Below are positions 1 to 11,460 of a stretch of 64,000 nt of DNA, piece by piece. A model generated the notes under the pieces. That model saw only the letters and a program-made list of their open reading frames with translations. It had not been told where the DNA came from and ran no database searches. The first letter of the stretch is position 1. Each line of letters starts with the position of its first letter. The stretch is taken from contig JAKUDP010000001.1 in assembly GCA_022570795.1 (NCBI GenBank), forward strand, positions 558,001 to 622,000, in the 5' to 3' direction. A program made the translations under genes and the position numbers. This stretch comes from Sphaerulina vaccinii. Taxonomy: Eukaryota > Ascomycota > Dothideomycetes > Mycosphaerellales > Mycosphaerellaceae.

Positions 1-215
1 TTTGTGGTATGGTGGTGTGGCTGTGGTTTGTGCTGTTGTGGTGATGTGTGGGTGTGTTGTGTGTTGTTGTGGCCAAGTCGAACATGAACTAGCGTGCCAC
101 ATTTATCAGCCATATGAGAAGCTTATCGATGGGATCACGATACTGGCCACTCGGTCCTGTCGCCTCCTTGCTCTTCATGATCGCTATTCTCCGACATTCT
201 CCCAATGGTCCACCC

Positions 216-1540
216 TCACTTGTATAGAAGTCGATACACTTCCTCGGCAATCGCCAAAGAACTCGTCAGCCCCGGACTCTCGATCCCCAACAGATTGACA
301 AAGCCCTCCACGCCCTCTTCTTTCTCAATATAAAAGTCCTGGAAACCTTTGCCGTCTGGTGACGCCACAGCCCCAAGTTTCCCCAACTTAGGTCTAATTC
401 CCGCATATCCCAGCGAGATGGCATTAACATCGACATTCGGCATAAAGGACTTAATCTCTTTGATAGCCTTTTGGAAGCGCTCCGTACTTTGTGATGGTGC
501 AAGGTCAGTGGGCGAATCGACCCATTCGACATCTGGACCGAAGCGAATTTGCCCTGCCATGTCCAAGGTCAGATGTGTGCCCAGTCCGCCGAGACCTGGC
601 GTTGGAGCGGGATATACTAGCGTCGAAGGTTTCGGATAGGATTTCGAATAGGTGAAGTATGAGCCTTTGGCGTAAAAGGGTTGTCGATGGCGAGAGGAAT
701 CTTGGAAGATCATGTTGTTGATTGCGCAGGCGTAGAGACCTGCTGAGTTTACCACGCTTTCTGCTGTGATGAATGTGCTGTCGTCTTCTAAGCTTTGTTC
801 TGGCACTTGTGGTGTGGGCGAGGAAGGTGTGGGTTGTGTTGCGCCAGCTCCAGTCCAGATCTTCCATTCTGAATCACTGGACGAGGGAGCCTGGATTCGC
901 GTAACTGGGCTTTGAAGAGCCAGTGTACCTCCTTCATTCTCGAAGTCGCCTTGCAGAAATTGCATGTAGCCGTGTGAGTCTACGATTCCTGTTGTGGGAC
1001 TTTCGAGTACGCCAGCTTCAGCTCGGACTTCTGGTTCACGGTTCTTGGCTTCATCTCGTGGGACGTATCGGATGGGTACTCCTATTGACTTCGCGAAACC
1101 GTGGACCTTTTCGAGTTCCCCCATTTGCTCGTCAGTTTGCGCGACGATCCACTTGCCACAGTTCATGTGAGGAATGTCATTCTTCTTGCAGAGGTCGTAC
1201 ATCATCTCCTTGCCTTTTAGGCATAGTCTTGTTTTAAGTGAGTCGTGACCATAGTAGATGCCAGCATGGATGACCTGGTAGATGTTAGTAGGTGGTCGCG
1301 AGTGAGAGGTGTAGCCATTGCCTCTGAGTTACGACTGCTGGTTTCACTGCCAACCATCCCATGCTTCTCTATCAGCACAACCTGTGCACCTTCGACTTGC
1401 TGTAATCTTCTTGCAATGGCTAGTCCTACAGCCCCTGCACCGATAACCGCATGTGTGAAGTCTGCATGATGTGACGCGGAGGAGGAAAAGCAACGTCCTT
1501 CTCGAGCCAAGCTCGCCACTGCACGCCTTGTAAACATCAT
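216..1540 (-). CDS. FAD-dependent L-2-hydroxyglutarate dehydrogenase, mitochondrial
   Basis: Two exons, complement(216..1274, 1322..1540), 425 aa. It should oxidise L-2-hydroxyglutarate to 2-oxoglutarate in mitochondria as a metabolite-repair enzyme. Seen: an arginine- and serine-rich N-terminus suited to mitochondrial import, then a dinucleotide-binding fold with the GAGAVG motif near residue 35. Joining the exons restores the family motif SSRNSEVIHAG exactly at the junction. The C-terminal half has the glycine-rich NLLGIESPGLTSS segment expected near the FAD site. The intron is 47 bp, begins with GC rather than GT, carries a TACTAAC branch site and ends CAG. A second Met directly follows the first, so the start is uncertain by one residue. 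The length is normal for the family. It is transcribed divergently from the Spo71-like gene. Confidence 0.88.
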
Positions 1541-1805
1541 GAATGCCCAGACATGTGAAATAGTATAATCAATGACTCCTCAATAGCACGATGTCTTGCA
1601 ATGATATACCAGTTGAGTGTGGGCTGAGGGTGGATCGTCCTTTCTCGAAGCTGGGTGAGCCGCTTTGCCATGTTGCACAGCCACGCGAGTTCCTGCTTCC
1701 AGACATGGTCAACTTCTGTTCAGTGACAATGTTGATATATACACCTGAAAGCGAGAGCTGACGAGAGGAGATGAGAGGAGGGAAGAAGGAGAAACGAACG
1801 ATGCG

Positions 1806-4691
1806 ATGAGTCGAAACGTTCACTCACTCCCGCCCGAGTCGCACACTGCTCGCCGACTGGAACATGCCACCCCCGAACACCTTCACCAGACCACGCGCCG
1901 AGTCTTCATTGGACCCATTCCGGAGGGCTGGTTGAAGAGCCATCGCAAAGAATGGTACAAGCAGTTTGTTGGACGCAGAAGCAATAAGCGGAGAGCAACC
2001 TTCACTGCCGCGCAACCTCTCACTGCGGTTGACACGAACGATGAGACCGCAGGCAGGCGCGACAACGATGGCAATGGTCTCTCCTCCACCGAGACCACTC
2101 GTCTGTCAGGATCATCACAGTATGCTGGTGGAACAGTCTCCGAAGCGCCAGCAAGCACAACAAGTCTGCTTCACAGCCAGAACAGATCGATTCGCGAAGT
2201 TATAGAACAGCCCAATGATGGCAGCACCAACCAGGCTGACGATGCTGAGTCTGAAGTGCCGCCCGGTATACTGCAAGCAGACGGGAGTGGCTCTCGGCTT
2301 GACAGAGTGGCGAATAAGTTACCTGTGTCCAAGGTGCGCTTCACAGATGCTGGCAGACTGCAGCTTCGAGCACGAGCATCACGTCTAGCGGCCAAAGGCA
2401 GTTTCCGTCACCGCAAGATCAAGGATGGCGAGATGATGAAGGTCGACAAGATGCTCGTCCGTACCGACATCACGCAGCAGTCTCTTCGTGAGGACTATGA
2501 TGAAAAGATCAGTCAAGGTGTGGTCACCAAGAGTCTGGACAAATGGCGCGAGTTCATGGTCGTCTGCCGCGGTCACGAAGAAGAGGATGCAAAAGCAGTG
2601 CTTCAGCTGTATCAGACGCGAGTCATCACAGTGTCCGAGGACGAGAAGGTCAAGAAGAAGCCCAAGGTGCAGATCTTGCTCGGCAGCAGCAAAGTGCGTG
2701 TCAATCTGTACTCTTCTCTTGACAAGACCTTGTGTTTGTGGACTACGAATGGCGCACGAACGACGATCTACTATTTGCGAGCGGCATCGAGCGCCACTGC
2801 TGTAGAATGGTATACTTTCCTTCGAGGTGTGCTCGGCCATAAGAGGGCTGAATACCTGCAGGTGAACATACCAGATTTGAGTGTCAGCTTGCGCCTTGAC
2901 GACCCCTTCCGAGCCATCGAGACATCCACCACTTTTGCAGAGGCAGCGACAGGTGACGATGAAGCCTTGGCTAAAGCTGTGAATGAGGAGAAGGGAGCTG
3001 CTGGTGCTATTGTAACCCGATGCATGGAGATGCTGAAGGAGAACGCCGAGTGGCAGGATGTGCTCAAAGTCTGGGCACAAGACAATCGTATCGGCCTAGC
3101 ATGGAAGCGCTACGATCGGATTGAATGGCTACATGGCGCTGTCGAACAGCGAATGTACGGCACCATCGCCATGCAACGCACCCATGACCTGGAACTTCGG
3201 CCAAAAGATCACTATCCTAAGATGATCAAGCAAGCAGACGGGTCTGCTCTGGAAGAACCTACGCCTGTTGAAGGTTTCCTGATCCGATTGACTTCACAAA
3301 AGGGCAAGGATAAGAATTTCGGCAAGATGTTGTTCAAGCGTCTGTACTTCACCACGCAAAGCCAGTATTTGCTCTTTATGAAGCCTGCGAAGGCCATGCC
3401 TCCGCCACCTCCCAAGCTACCCACACATACAGCTAATGGAAACGTGCCATCTACTAAGGATATTTCGGCGCAAGTGCCACTGGCATATGACGTTGACCCG
3501 TACCCGTTGGAAGATAAGGATATCGCCTGGCTGAACAGCGAAGGTGTCATTCCTGTAACCGAAGTGCGGGACCGTGACGAAGAGGCTGCTGCGGTGGCCG
3601 AACGCAATGTGGAGATGATGTTGGCAGCGGACGGCTTCATCGATCTGTGCGCTGTGCATAGAGTGCGGAACTTCGTCGATGGAGCTACTCCAGCAGATGA
3701 GGATCTTGAAGAGGGCGATGATGTCGACTTCCACGTGAACCTCCCCGACACTTCTGCGCAACAAGATGATGGTACCACCAGCGAGGTTGACGCCGATCGC
3801 ATCTTTGAGCTTGTAATGAAGAACGGTCTCATCATCCGCTTACAAGCCTTCAACAAAACCACCCGCGACGAATGGCTCAAACGCATGCGCCAGCTTGTCG
3901 CATACTGGACCCTGCGCAAGAAAGCTGATATGGACCTCTACAAATCCACTCGCGAGCAGAATTTGCGAGAGCTGGGTATTGACGAGCGTGCCGAAGCTCT
4001 TGTCGGACAATTCGCATACAAATGGGAAGTCGGTAAATCATTCGCCTCTCCGACCCTGTACAATATGTGTGGTATCAACGAGTGTCGGACTATACATCTA
4101 TCTGGAGTACTTTTCCGCAAGCCAAGAAAGCATACGACATTCGTCCGCGATCATGTCATCCTCTCGCATGGCCATCTTTTGATCTTTCAGGATACTTTAC
4201 GATCAAGGTCGGGAAGGAAATTGCAGCATATCCACCACGAACGTATTGCCTCCATCAACCTCAAAGGATGCTACCTCTACTCTGGTCTCCTCACAGAAAA
4301 TGATCTCCTATACCAAAACCAAACATTCGACTCAAACACCCCTGGACACCATGCTTTACCGCGTGTATATCTCGAAGACGGCTGGACGAGCACCGACGAA
4401 GATGCCATGACTACGTTTGTCATATGGCATGCTAATAGCAATTCCTGGTTCAAGAGCTCTTCTACAGTCGATGATCACAAGACTGAGCAGCAACAAGCTG
4501 ACGAGGACCGCAAAGTCAGGACGAAGTTGACTCGGGTCAGCAAACTGGGTGCTACTGGACGGAATGTCGTGTTCAAAGCCCGCAGCCGTGCAGAGCGCGA
4601 TCATTGGGTCTTGGCTATACAGGTTGAGATCGAGAGGCTTGCGAGTCAGGATGAGGAGGTTAGGTTGATTGATGACGGGAAGAAGGATTGA
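1806..4691 (+). CDS. Spo71/Mug56-like multi-PH-domain protein
   Basis: Single-exon gene, 961 aa. It resembles the fungal Spo7_2_N/PH_4 family that includes yeast Spo71, which works at the prospore membrane in spore formation; a role in filamentous growth or sporulation is inference. Seen: an N-terminal block with IPEGWLKSHRKEWY near residues 38-52, a disordered Ser/Thr-rich stretch, a first PH-like region around 235-345, a split second one from about 485 to 700 closing with the DEWLKRMRQLVAYW helix, and a third from about 795 to 945. The acidic loop at about 655-670 interrupts the second domain. A two-codon upstream reading frame (ATG CGA TGA, 1801-1809) overlaps the chosen start codon. Confidence 0.8.
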   Translation: MSRNVHSLPPESHTARRLEHATPEHLHQTTRRVFIGPIPEGWLKSHRKEWYKQFVGRRSNKRRATFTAAQPLTAVDTNDETAGRRDNDGNGLSSTETTRLSGSSQYAGGTVSEAPASTTSLLHSQNRSIREVIEQPNDGSTNQADDAESEVPPGILQADGSGSRLDRVANKLPVSKVRFTDAGRLQLRARASRLAAKGSFRHRKIKDGEMMKVDKMLVRTDITQQSLREDYDEKISQGVVTKSLDKWREFMVVCRGHEEEDAKAVLQLYQTRVITVSEDEKVKKKPKVQILLGSSKVRVNLYSSLDKTLCLWTTNGARTTIYYLRAASSATAVEWYTFLRGVLGHKRAEYLQVNIPDLSVSLRLDDPFRAIETSTTFAEAATGDDEALAKAVNEEKGAAGAIVTRCMEMLKENAEWQDVLKVWAQDNRIGLAWKRYDRIEWLHGAVEQRMYGTIAMQRTHDLELRPKDHYPKMIKQADGSALEEPTPVEGFLIRLTSQKGKDKNFGKMLFKRLYFTTQSQYLLFMKPAKAMPPPPPKLPTHTANGNVPSTKDISAQVPLAYDVDPYPLEDKDIAWLNSEGVIPVTEVRDRDEEAAAVAERNVEMMLAADGFIDLCAVHRVRNFVDGATPADEDLEEGDDVDFHVNLPDTSAQQDDGTTSEVDADRIFELVMKNGLIIRLQAFNKTTRDEWLKRMRQLVAYWTLRKKADMDLYKSTREQNLRELGIDERAEALVGQFAYKWEVGKSFASPTLYNMCGINECRTIHLSGVLFRKPRKHTTFVRDHVILSHGHLLIFQDTLRSRSGRKLQHIHHERIASINLKGCYLYSGLLTENDLLYQNQTFDSNTPGHHALPRVYLEDGWTSTDEDAMTTFVIWHANSNSWFKSSSTVDDHKTEQQQADEDRKVRTKLTRVSKLGATGRNVVFKARSRAERDHWVLAIQVEIERLASQDEEVRLIDDGKKD

Positions 4692-6665
4692 GGCACGATG
4701 CGAGCATAACAGCATTGCATCTTCGGTATCTTAGCGACGGCGTTGGTTTCGTTATACCCTTGGATGGAGACACAGGACTCACAGTATATGTTGTACAGCA
4801 CTAATAGCACTTAGCATACGATATCCTAGCAGCAGCATAGCATAGCGTTCACGAAGTATCAAAGACATTGATGCTTTTCTAGCCACGAGGCATAGATTCT
4901 GAGCCTTTAGTGGAATACTTACTACTCAATATAGACTACAGCGTCACTACTATGTCACTCTGCGGCAGTGGGGCTATGAAAGACATTGAGAAGCATTCTC
5001 GCCCTTCCTGCTGTGATAGCTCGTAGCTATTGCTTCTTGTCGAGATCTACATAGTGATCAACTAGCGGGATCCGGCATGCCTGTTAATCTCGCAGTCCTT
5101 GCAGACGGGCTGGCCTGTGTACTACTACTGAAAGATCATCACACCAAAGTTGAGTTGCTTACACATTGAGCTCAAGTCCGGCCTCAAACACTCGAGTACT
5201 CATCAAGCCAACGGTATACCTCAGAGACACAAAAGACGAGGTCAGGGTCGTCAGGGTCATGATCAAGGCTGAATTCACTTGTCCCATTGGTGCGGGTACG
5301 GCCGCCGCTAGCTTAAAACCACGATATTGGGAAATCGTTCGAAATGGCCAAATAATTTTTGTTGAGCGTGGAGGCTGGCTCTTTGGCTTCAGCTATATGC
5401 CCTCGAAGATTCTGACCGCGCAGATAGTGGTCTTGGCCTCAAAAGTCGTCGTTAGGGAAAGATATTGCGGTTTTGGCACCAAGATGGAGTGGTGAGAGTT
5501 GATGAATGGGGCTTTTGAGTATGGAGAATCTTGCTGAAGGTGTTTCTACGTCTCTCTGTGCCCGTGACAGTTTGCAGCAGGTTTCAAGTCTGACCGAGAA
5601 CAGCAGCATACTCGGTTGCAACGATATCCAGCCAGCAGTGAGAACTGCTTTTACGAATAGCGATTCTGCTGATAGCGACTTCCTAGGGTATTCTCGTTGC
5701 TGTGAAGAACCATAACCGATCGTAGGAGTTCTACGAACTGCAGGTCGACTGACAGCTGCAAGTTTTGGTATCAGCTCATTCTCACAACCGAGGACTTATT
5801 ACCACACATCCTCCACTTCCCGACAGCGGTATGCATCGACCTGCTTTTGTCTGTGGGTTCGGTGCCCATTGCGAAGTAGTCGAGGTCTTGGTATACCAGG
5901 ATCGTCGTCTATATCGGCATCTGATTGGATTGCCATTGCCGCGTCATTAGCCGGGATTTCCCCACCACTCTTCGTGAACCGACTTCACGCCTCTCATGTT
6001 CCTTCACAGTTATCAAGACTGCTGCCATTCCTGCGTCTCCGATACGGACCGACAGAGTACGCATCCTCCAAGCCACGTATATACGACACGCGTGCCGGCT
6101 GTCAATAACCGACCGCGTGAGTCAAGAGACTTTGGTCGTTCCACAGTCTCTCCGCAAAGCTCCTCACTTCCATGCATGATGCACGACAGGCATTGGGCGG
6201 TAATAGGCGGTAGTGCTGCAACTAAAGAATACTAGATGGCAATGTTCCACGAGACCATTTCTCGCGCTGGTAAGTTTGCATCGTTCCACCAGCGACTTGA
6301 GCAGTTCAAAGTCTGCGAAACACTTTGAAGGATGAAGCATGTTAGACACAAGCGCCACAAGTGACAAGCAGAAGCAGTCTCGCTTCGAACAGTACCGCGA
6401 CCAAGAGATTTCGGCAGCACTTAGGCGCATCTATACCGTAGCCAAGCGCCCAAACAGGAATTGATGCACCTTCTATTCCATGTCACCCCAAGCCACGCGA
6501 GTGTGGAGGAGCCTGGGGAGTCCGTGGCGAACATGCGGGTCAATATTCTACCTGCGACCTACCCTGCAAGACACGCGATATAGCTAAGTAGATCGCCCAC
6601 TTGGTGTTCATTCCCTCATTCGATCTTGTGCTTCCCTCCATCGACCGCGGTCCACCTCACCCATC
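4692..6665. other. Intergenic, no gene recognised
   Basis: Almost 2 kb between the Spo71-like gene and the sugar transporter. The open frames are short, overlap on both strands and show no family motif; the longest, 5166-5495, starts at a non-ATG codon and has no recognisable domain. The last 100 bases, pyrimidine-rich with runs such as CTTCCCTCC, look like the 5' leader of the transporter. I see no tRNA or repeat. Confidence 0.5.
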
Positions 6666-8459
6666 ATGGCTTCCCTCCACGACGAGAAGAAGGATGCTGC
6701 CATGACACAGCACGTTCACGATGTGCATGACGACGATCTTCAGAAGGGCACAGCAGTCAAAGAAGCCAAGGTCGCCTCGGTAGCTTTGACAGCTGCTGTC
6801 AATGCTCAGAAACCAAAGCTATGGAGTCGCGGCATGGTTCAGTTGTACATGATCATGGGTATTGGATATCTCGTATCGACCATGAACGGCTTCGACAGCT
6901 CACTGATGGGCGCCATCAACGCCATGCCTTCTTACCAAAGGACTTTCGGACTCAGCGGAGCTGGCTCAGCGACCGGAATTATCTTCATCATCTACAACTG
7001 TGGCCAGATTGCGGCGTTCCCATTCTGTGGCTTTCTTGCAGATGGGTATGGAAGGAGAATGTGCATCTTCGTGGGCTGTGCCCTGGTCTTGATTGGCACT
7101 GCGATTCAAACGACAGCACATGGACAAGGTCAATTCATCGGAGGGAGATTTGTCCTAGGCTTCGGCGCTAGCATTGCTTCGGCTGCTGGACCAGCCTATA
7201 CGGTCGAACTTGCCCATCCAGCTTATCGAGGAACAATGGCTGGGATGTATAACAATTTCTGGTAAGTCATCACAAAGATCCCCCTCATCAAGAGTAAACA
7301 TTGCTTAAGTTGTGTGATAATACAGGTGGCTCGGAAACATCCTAGCAGGCTGGACAACCTACGGCACAGACCTCCACATGCAATCCTCCTCCTGGGCCTG
7401 GCGTCTCCCAACACTAGTGCAATGCGGCATCCCCTTCGTCGTAATGTGTTTCGTCCTTTTCTTCCCCGAAACTCCTCGCTGGCTAGTAATGCACGACCGT
7501 CGAGAAGAAGCCATAGCAATCTTAGCGAAATACCACGGAGACGGAAACCCACAATCTCCCTTAGTAACGCTACAGATTAATGAGATTGTCGAAGATATGA
7601 GCGCTACGCATAATGAGAATCCTTGGTGGGAGTTTCGCGAATTGTTTAATACAAAGGCTGCGAGGTATAGATTGTATATGGTTATTGCTATGGCGTTTTT
7701 TGGACAGTGGAGTGGGAATAATGTGGTGAATTACTTTATGCCGCAGATGGTTAAAGCTGCTGGGATTACGAATCCGTCGACACAGCTATTGATCAACGCG
7801 ATCAATCCGATTTTCAGCTTTCTTGGAGCGTTGTATGGCGCTACGTTGTTGGATAAGCTGGGGAGAAGAGTTATGCTTCTTGTTGGGCTGGGAGGAGGTG
7901 AGTCTTTCTTCAATCTCGAAAGACTGCTTAGACTGACGAGTCACAGGCTTGATCGCATATGTCTTATTGACAGCTTTCACTGCTGCTTCGGAAAGCAAAC
8001 CCGACTTATCCTACGGCACGATCGTCAGCATCTACCTCTTCGGAATCTGCTTCGCCTGGGGTTGGACTCCTTTGCAAACTCTTTACGCTGTAGAGTGTCT
8101 CGAGAATCGCACTCGTGCCAAAGGCAGTGGTTTGAACTTCCTCTTCCTCAACGTCGCTATGGTCGTCAACACTTATGGTATCAGTGTTGGTATTGAGAAG
8201 ATTGGCTGGAAGTTGTATCTTGTCTATATTGGTTGGATTTGTGTCGAGCTTGTGATTATCTATTTCGTAAGTCTTCATTATTCGTGCGAGATTAGATATT
8301 TGAGATGCTAATGTTTGATTGCAGTTCTTCGTCGAGACGGCTGGAAAGACACTGGAAGAGTTGAAGGAGATATTCGAAGCGCCAAACCCAAGAAAAGCAT
8401 CGACGAGAAAGACGAAGGTCGCGATGGATGAGGGTGGCCAGGTGCTGCATGTTGATTAG
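6666..8459 (+). CDS. MFS sugar transporter (hexose/lactose permease type)
   Basis: Four exons (6666..7261, 7326..7897, 7947..8266, 8325..8459), 540 aa, the usual length for fungal sugar porters. It probably imports a hexose or disaccharide across the plasma membrane by proton symport; the substrate cannot be read from sequence. Seen: cytosolic N-terminus, 12 hydrophobic segments, the sugar-porter motifs DGYGRR after helix 2, PETPRW before the central loop, DKLGRR in the second half and VECLENRTRAKG after helix 10, and an FFVETAGKTLEE tail. All introns are 49-64 bp with GTAAGT or GTGAGT donors; joining them restores continuous motifs (for example NNFWWLGN). It is followed convergently by a small membrane-protein gene. 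Confidence 0.9.
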
Positions 8460-8641
8460 ACATTCTCTGGAATGGATGATGAGAAGTAGCAGCAAGGAAT
8501 AATGTCAAGATGTATACATCAACACCATTGACTAAACCTCGCTTCGTGAGTACATTTCCATCGCCATCTAATGCACAAAAGGATATCTACCAACCCAATC
8601 CTACCCAAGACCCCAAACACCCATACCCTCGTCCTGGTCAT

Positions 8642-9001
8642 CTACGACCACCTCCTCTTCTTTCCATTTGCCGGTTCATCATAAACCCCATTCCACGCAT
8701 TGATAGCATACTTTGCTGCGAACGGCCAACCAAAGAACAGTACAGCAGCTGGTACATAGAACTTCGTAGCGCGTGCAAGTTTCGCTGTGTAGAATTCCCA
8801 AGCTACGGCATGAGGTCGGAGAGTCACTGCTGGGCGTTCGTATGGGTGGGCTTCTTTGAACATGTTTCGGAAGGAGCGGAAAGATCGTATGAGTGCGGGC
8901 TGTTGCTGTTAGGACTGAGGCGAGGTGGAGGTTGTGAGAGGACGTACTTCTGTACTACCGGCTGATGAGGCAATTGCTGCTGCGGGGTTTATGGTACTCA
9001 T
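8642..9001 (-). CDS. Small single-pass membrane protein, function unknown
   Basis: Two exons, complement(8642..8905, 8948..9001), 105 aa. I do not recognise the family. Seen: an Ala/Ser-rich N-terminus, a basic stretch (LIRSFRSFRNMFKEAH), a PYERPAVTLRPHAVAWEFYTAKLARATK block, then one clear hydrophobic helix (about residues 73-92) and a basic end. The size and layout resemble small accessory subunits of mitochondrial inner-membrane complexes, but that is only a guess. The 42-bp intron has a GTACGT donor and ends CTAACAG, so the branch-like CTAAC touches the acceptor. An alternative start is the Met opening the second exon's MFKEAH segment (73 aa), but the longer frame joins cleanly. Confidence 0.55.
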
Positions 9002-9768
9002 TATTGCTGTTGATATGGAGACAGTCTTGTTTTGTGCTTGATTTCAATCTTCGAGATACTACTGGCTGAATAGATGTGTCGTAGATTGTGTGGTACTTGT
9101 TCACTCGCTGCCAACGATGTCGATATAGTTTGAACTGTTGTAGTGAGGTAGTGATCTTTGTCTTGCTGTTGTGTGATGCCAGGAAATGTAGATTACCTAT
9201 CACCTTACCTTATATGCAAGAACAGTAGGGCTGCATGTGTCATGCTAGATGAGTACAAAATCAATATGAGACCGCATACGATCCGCATAGGAAGATGTCG
9301 GCATGCTTAGATGCCATATTGATGACCATTCTTGAAGCCCTACAGGGGTGCAAGTGAAGAAGCCGGGGTGGCCTGCAAGGGCTGAAGAGAGAAGCGTTCC
9401 TGATCTCGTCATGTCTCTCACCACCAGCTCGTAGTGGCATCGTCGGAGTACGCCATGAGTAGGGTGCTGACAAGATGAAGTCGGGAGTGATGTTCGGGTT
9501 GTATGTAAGAAGTTTTTGCTCTACGGAGCAGCCTCCGGCTTGGCCTTCGCTGTTCCTGCCGACATTTCCCTTAAACTCTTTCTCACACCATCACACCACC
9601 ACTCTCACCATCAGCATCTATCTCTACGCGTCGACTCAGACATCGCACTACGCGTCTCTCGTGGAACAATCCTCAGCGCACGGCTGTGACACCAGTTCGA
9701 GACGCTATTCGAAGACACAAGTCGATTCTCACTACCATGAAACCTACAAGATCTATCTGGACACTCAA
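9002..9768. other. Intergenic, no gene recognised
   Basis: Lies between the start of the small membrane-protein gene and the 3' end of the broken ubiquitin-protease copy. Only short unrelated frames are present. I see no RNA gene, repeat or protein remnant. Confidence 0.4.
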
Positions 9769-11098
9769 CTATTCTACTTTGCTATACATCAGAATCATCG
9801 GCTGCAACTCGCTGCCGTAGCTCTTCGGCCGATACGCATCATCATGGGTACCGCCATATGGCATGCCTATTGAAATGTCATCATTCACCACCTCGAATTT
9901 ATCGCCAGCATGTGTTCGACATGTCGCGATATAGTGGCCGCTCGAGATCCTTGATCCTCCGTGAGACACTACAGCATCAAGACGGTACTGCAATCCGCTC
10001 CCCACAGCGGTAGGGTCGCCATATTTATCAAGATTCAGAATCTCTGGGAATTTGACCCTCGTGGAGACCTTGCTTTCTTCCATTCTCATTATGTTCTTGT
10101 TCCAGTTCTGGGCGAAATGGAGGAGTTGAATGAACAGGATCTGGGGTGCTTGGGTGATGGTCTCGTTGATTGTCCGGATTGGGCCACTGATATCGACTCC
10201 ACGCGCCCTGGACGCATCACGACAGGTGTCATCGCTGCATGCAAGCTGAGTCTTGGTTTGAAAGACGTTCCCCAAGCACCAATCCAGTGATATACCATCG
10301 CGCATACCAGGCATAGCCATTTGAACAGAGATACCGAGCTGATCGCTTGCCTGCATTGTTTCTGTGGGTTTACCACAATCATCGCAGGTCCAGGATCTCT
10401 TCAGCTGCATGCCAAACATATCGCTGTAGGTCATCTGCTCTACGGGATCTAGTTTCGCTTGGACTTCTCGATGACGATATACTCCAGCATCTCTCGCGCA
10501 TCACATTGGTCTCCCCGGAGGACTCCGATTCTGAAAGCAGAGTTGTTGGTGGATTGATTATTCGTTATGAGCATGGACCTGTGGAGGACGTTGCCGACTG
10601 CTTCATCGACGACATAAATCTTCTCCTCCGCCAGGTCATCTTTCTTGGTCTTCTTCAGCTTGCCTGGAGAAGTCCAGTAATGATAGCACAAATTCTGGAG
10701 CTGGCACACGAAGCACCTCGTCGTCACTGTTGTACAATCCTTATGGAATTGGCCCAGATATTGATCAAAGGCCGGTATATGGAAGAGCCCCTGTAGCGTC
10801 GCATTTCTGTAACAGTTGTTACCACTATTGACGAGCCCTTTGGAGTACGGGGGTACCCCACCTCTGGAAAGTCGTTTGGCGACGTGAACAAGTCTAAGTT
10901 ATCTTCTGGCATGATACGTTGAAAATCTCCCCCGTTCCGTTGTTCTATGCCAGCGATCTTATAATACCTGGGATTTGCACCTATAGCCGACGATTTGACT
11001 GGCGATGCTGTTGTCGGTGATCTGGGAGAAGAGGCCCTAGTCTTTCTCGCGGGACGTGAGCCTGTCGGCGACGAGGAGGCAGGCCGCTTGGGAGCCAT
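9769..11098 (-). pseudogene. Ubiquitin-specific protease, copy 1, frame-broken
   Basis: Homologous along its whole length to the intact neighbour at 11461-12840, but in three frames. The first segment (from 11098) matches the neighbour's disordered N-terminus up to about 10835. The catalytic Cys box (KGLVNSGNNCYRNATLQ), a CxxC zinc motif and the early domain follow in a second frame. From about 10450 the rest, including the His box SGHYIA and the final LMYSKVE, lies in a third frame. Each break is equivalent to one missing base; the first sits beside a run of five C. Unlike its neighbour it has no intron after the Cys box. No plausible intron explains the breaks, because the aligned sequence is coding on both sides. 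It is either a pseudogene or carries two sequence errors. Confidence 0.75.
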
Positions 11099-11460
11099 TC
11101 TGCTCTGATCTCAGGCTGTAAGAACCAATTAGTGGCAACGATTGGTGATGTGACACTTCACGCCGAAGACGAAGACTATGCTCACCTCGACCCACGGCAA
11201 TGGATTGTCACCATCTTATGCCACGCTATGCGCCTACGAGCCGGAAATGGACAGATGGGCCTTTGTCTATACTGGTCAAAGACTTCTTGTGCCCGCTTCC
11301 GGCCATGAAATTGAACAACTGTGGAATACTTTCCTTGTCTATTCATGTGAGGATTCCGAGCCCATGAGTACCGAGCCTGCCAAAGAGGCATCACAGAGAA
11401 GAGCAAATGGCCATATCATCAATTGCGAACATTACAGCAGTCTATCTGGAGTACATCCGA
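11099..11460. other. Spacer between the two USP copies
   Basis: About 360 bases between tandem protease genes on the same strand. It must hold the promoter of copy 1 and the 3' end of copy 2. No further coding sequence is visible. Confidence 0.4.

Noticed and set aside
1..215. The GT-rich first 70 bases as a telomere or satellite repeat
   Set aside because: The TGTGG/GTTGTG pattern is irregular and short; it is low-complexity sequence without a fixed unit.
5166..5495. A 109-codon frame in the large intergenic region
   Set aside because: It begins at a non-ATG codon, has no family motif and no splice-linked neighbours.
10860..10920. A 56-bp intron (GTATCA donor, CCAGAG end) that would restore the frame of USP copy 1
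   Set aside because: The proposed intron aligns with coding sequence of copy 2 and has a poor donor and branch site; a one-base loss is simpler.
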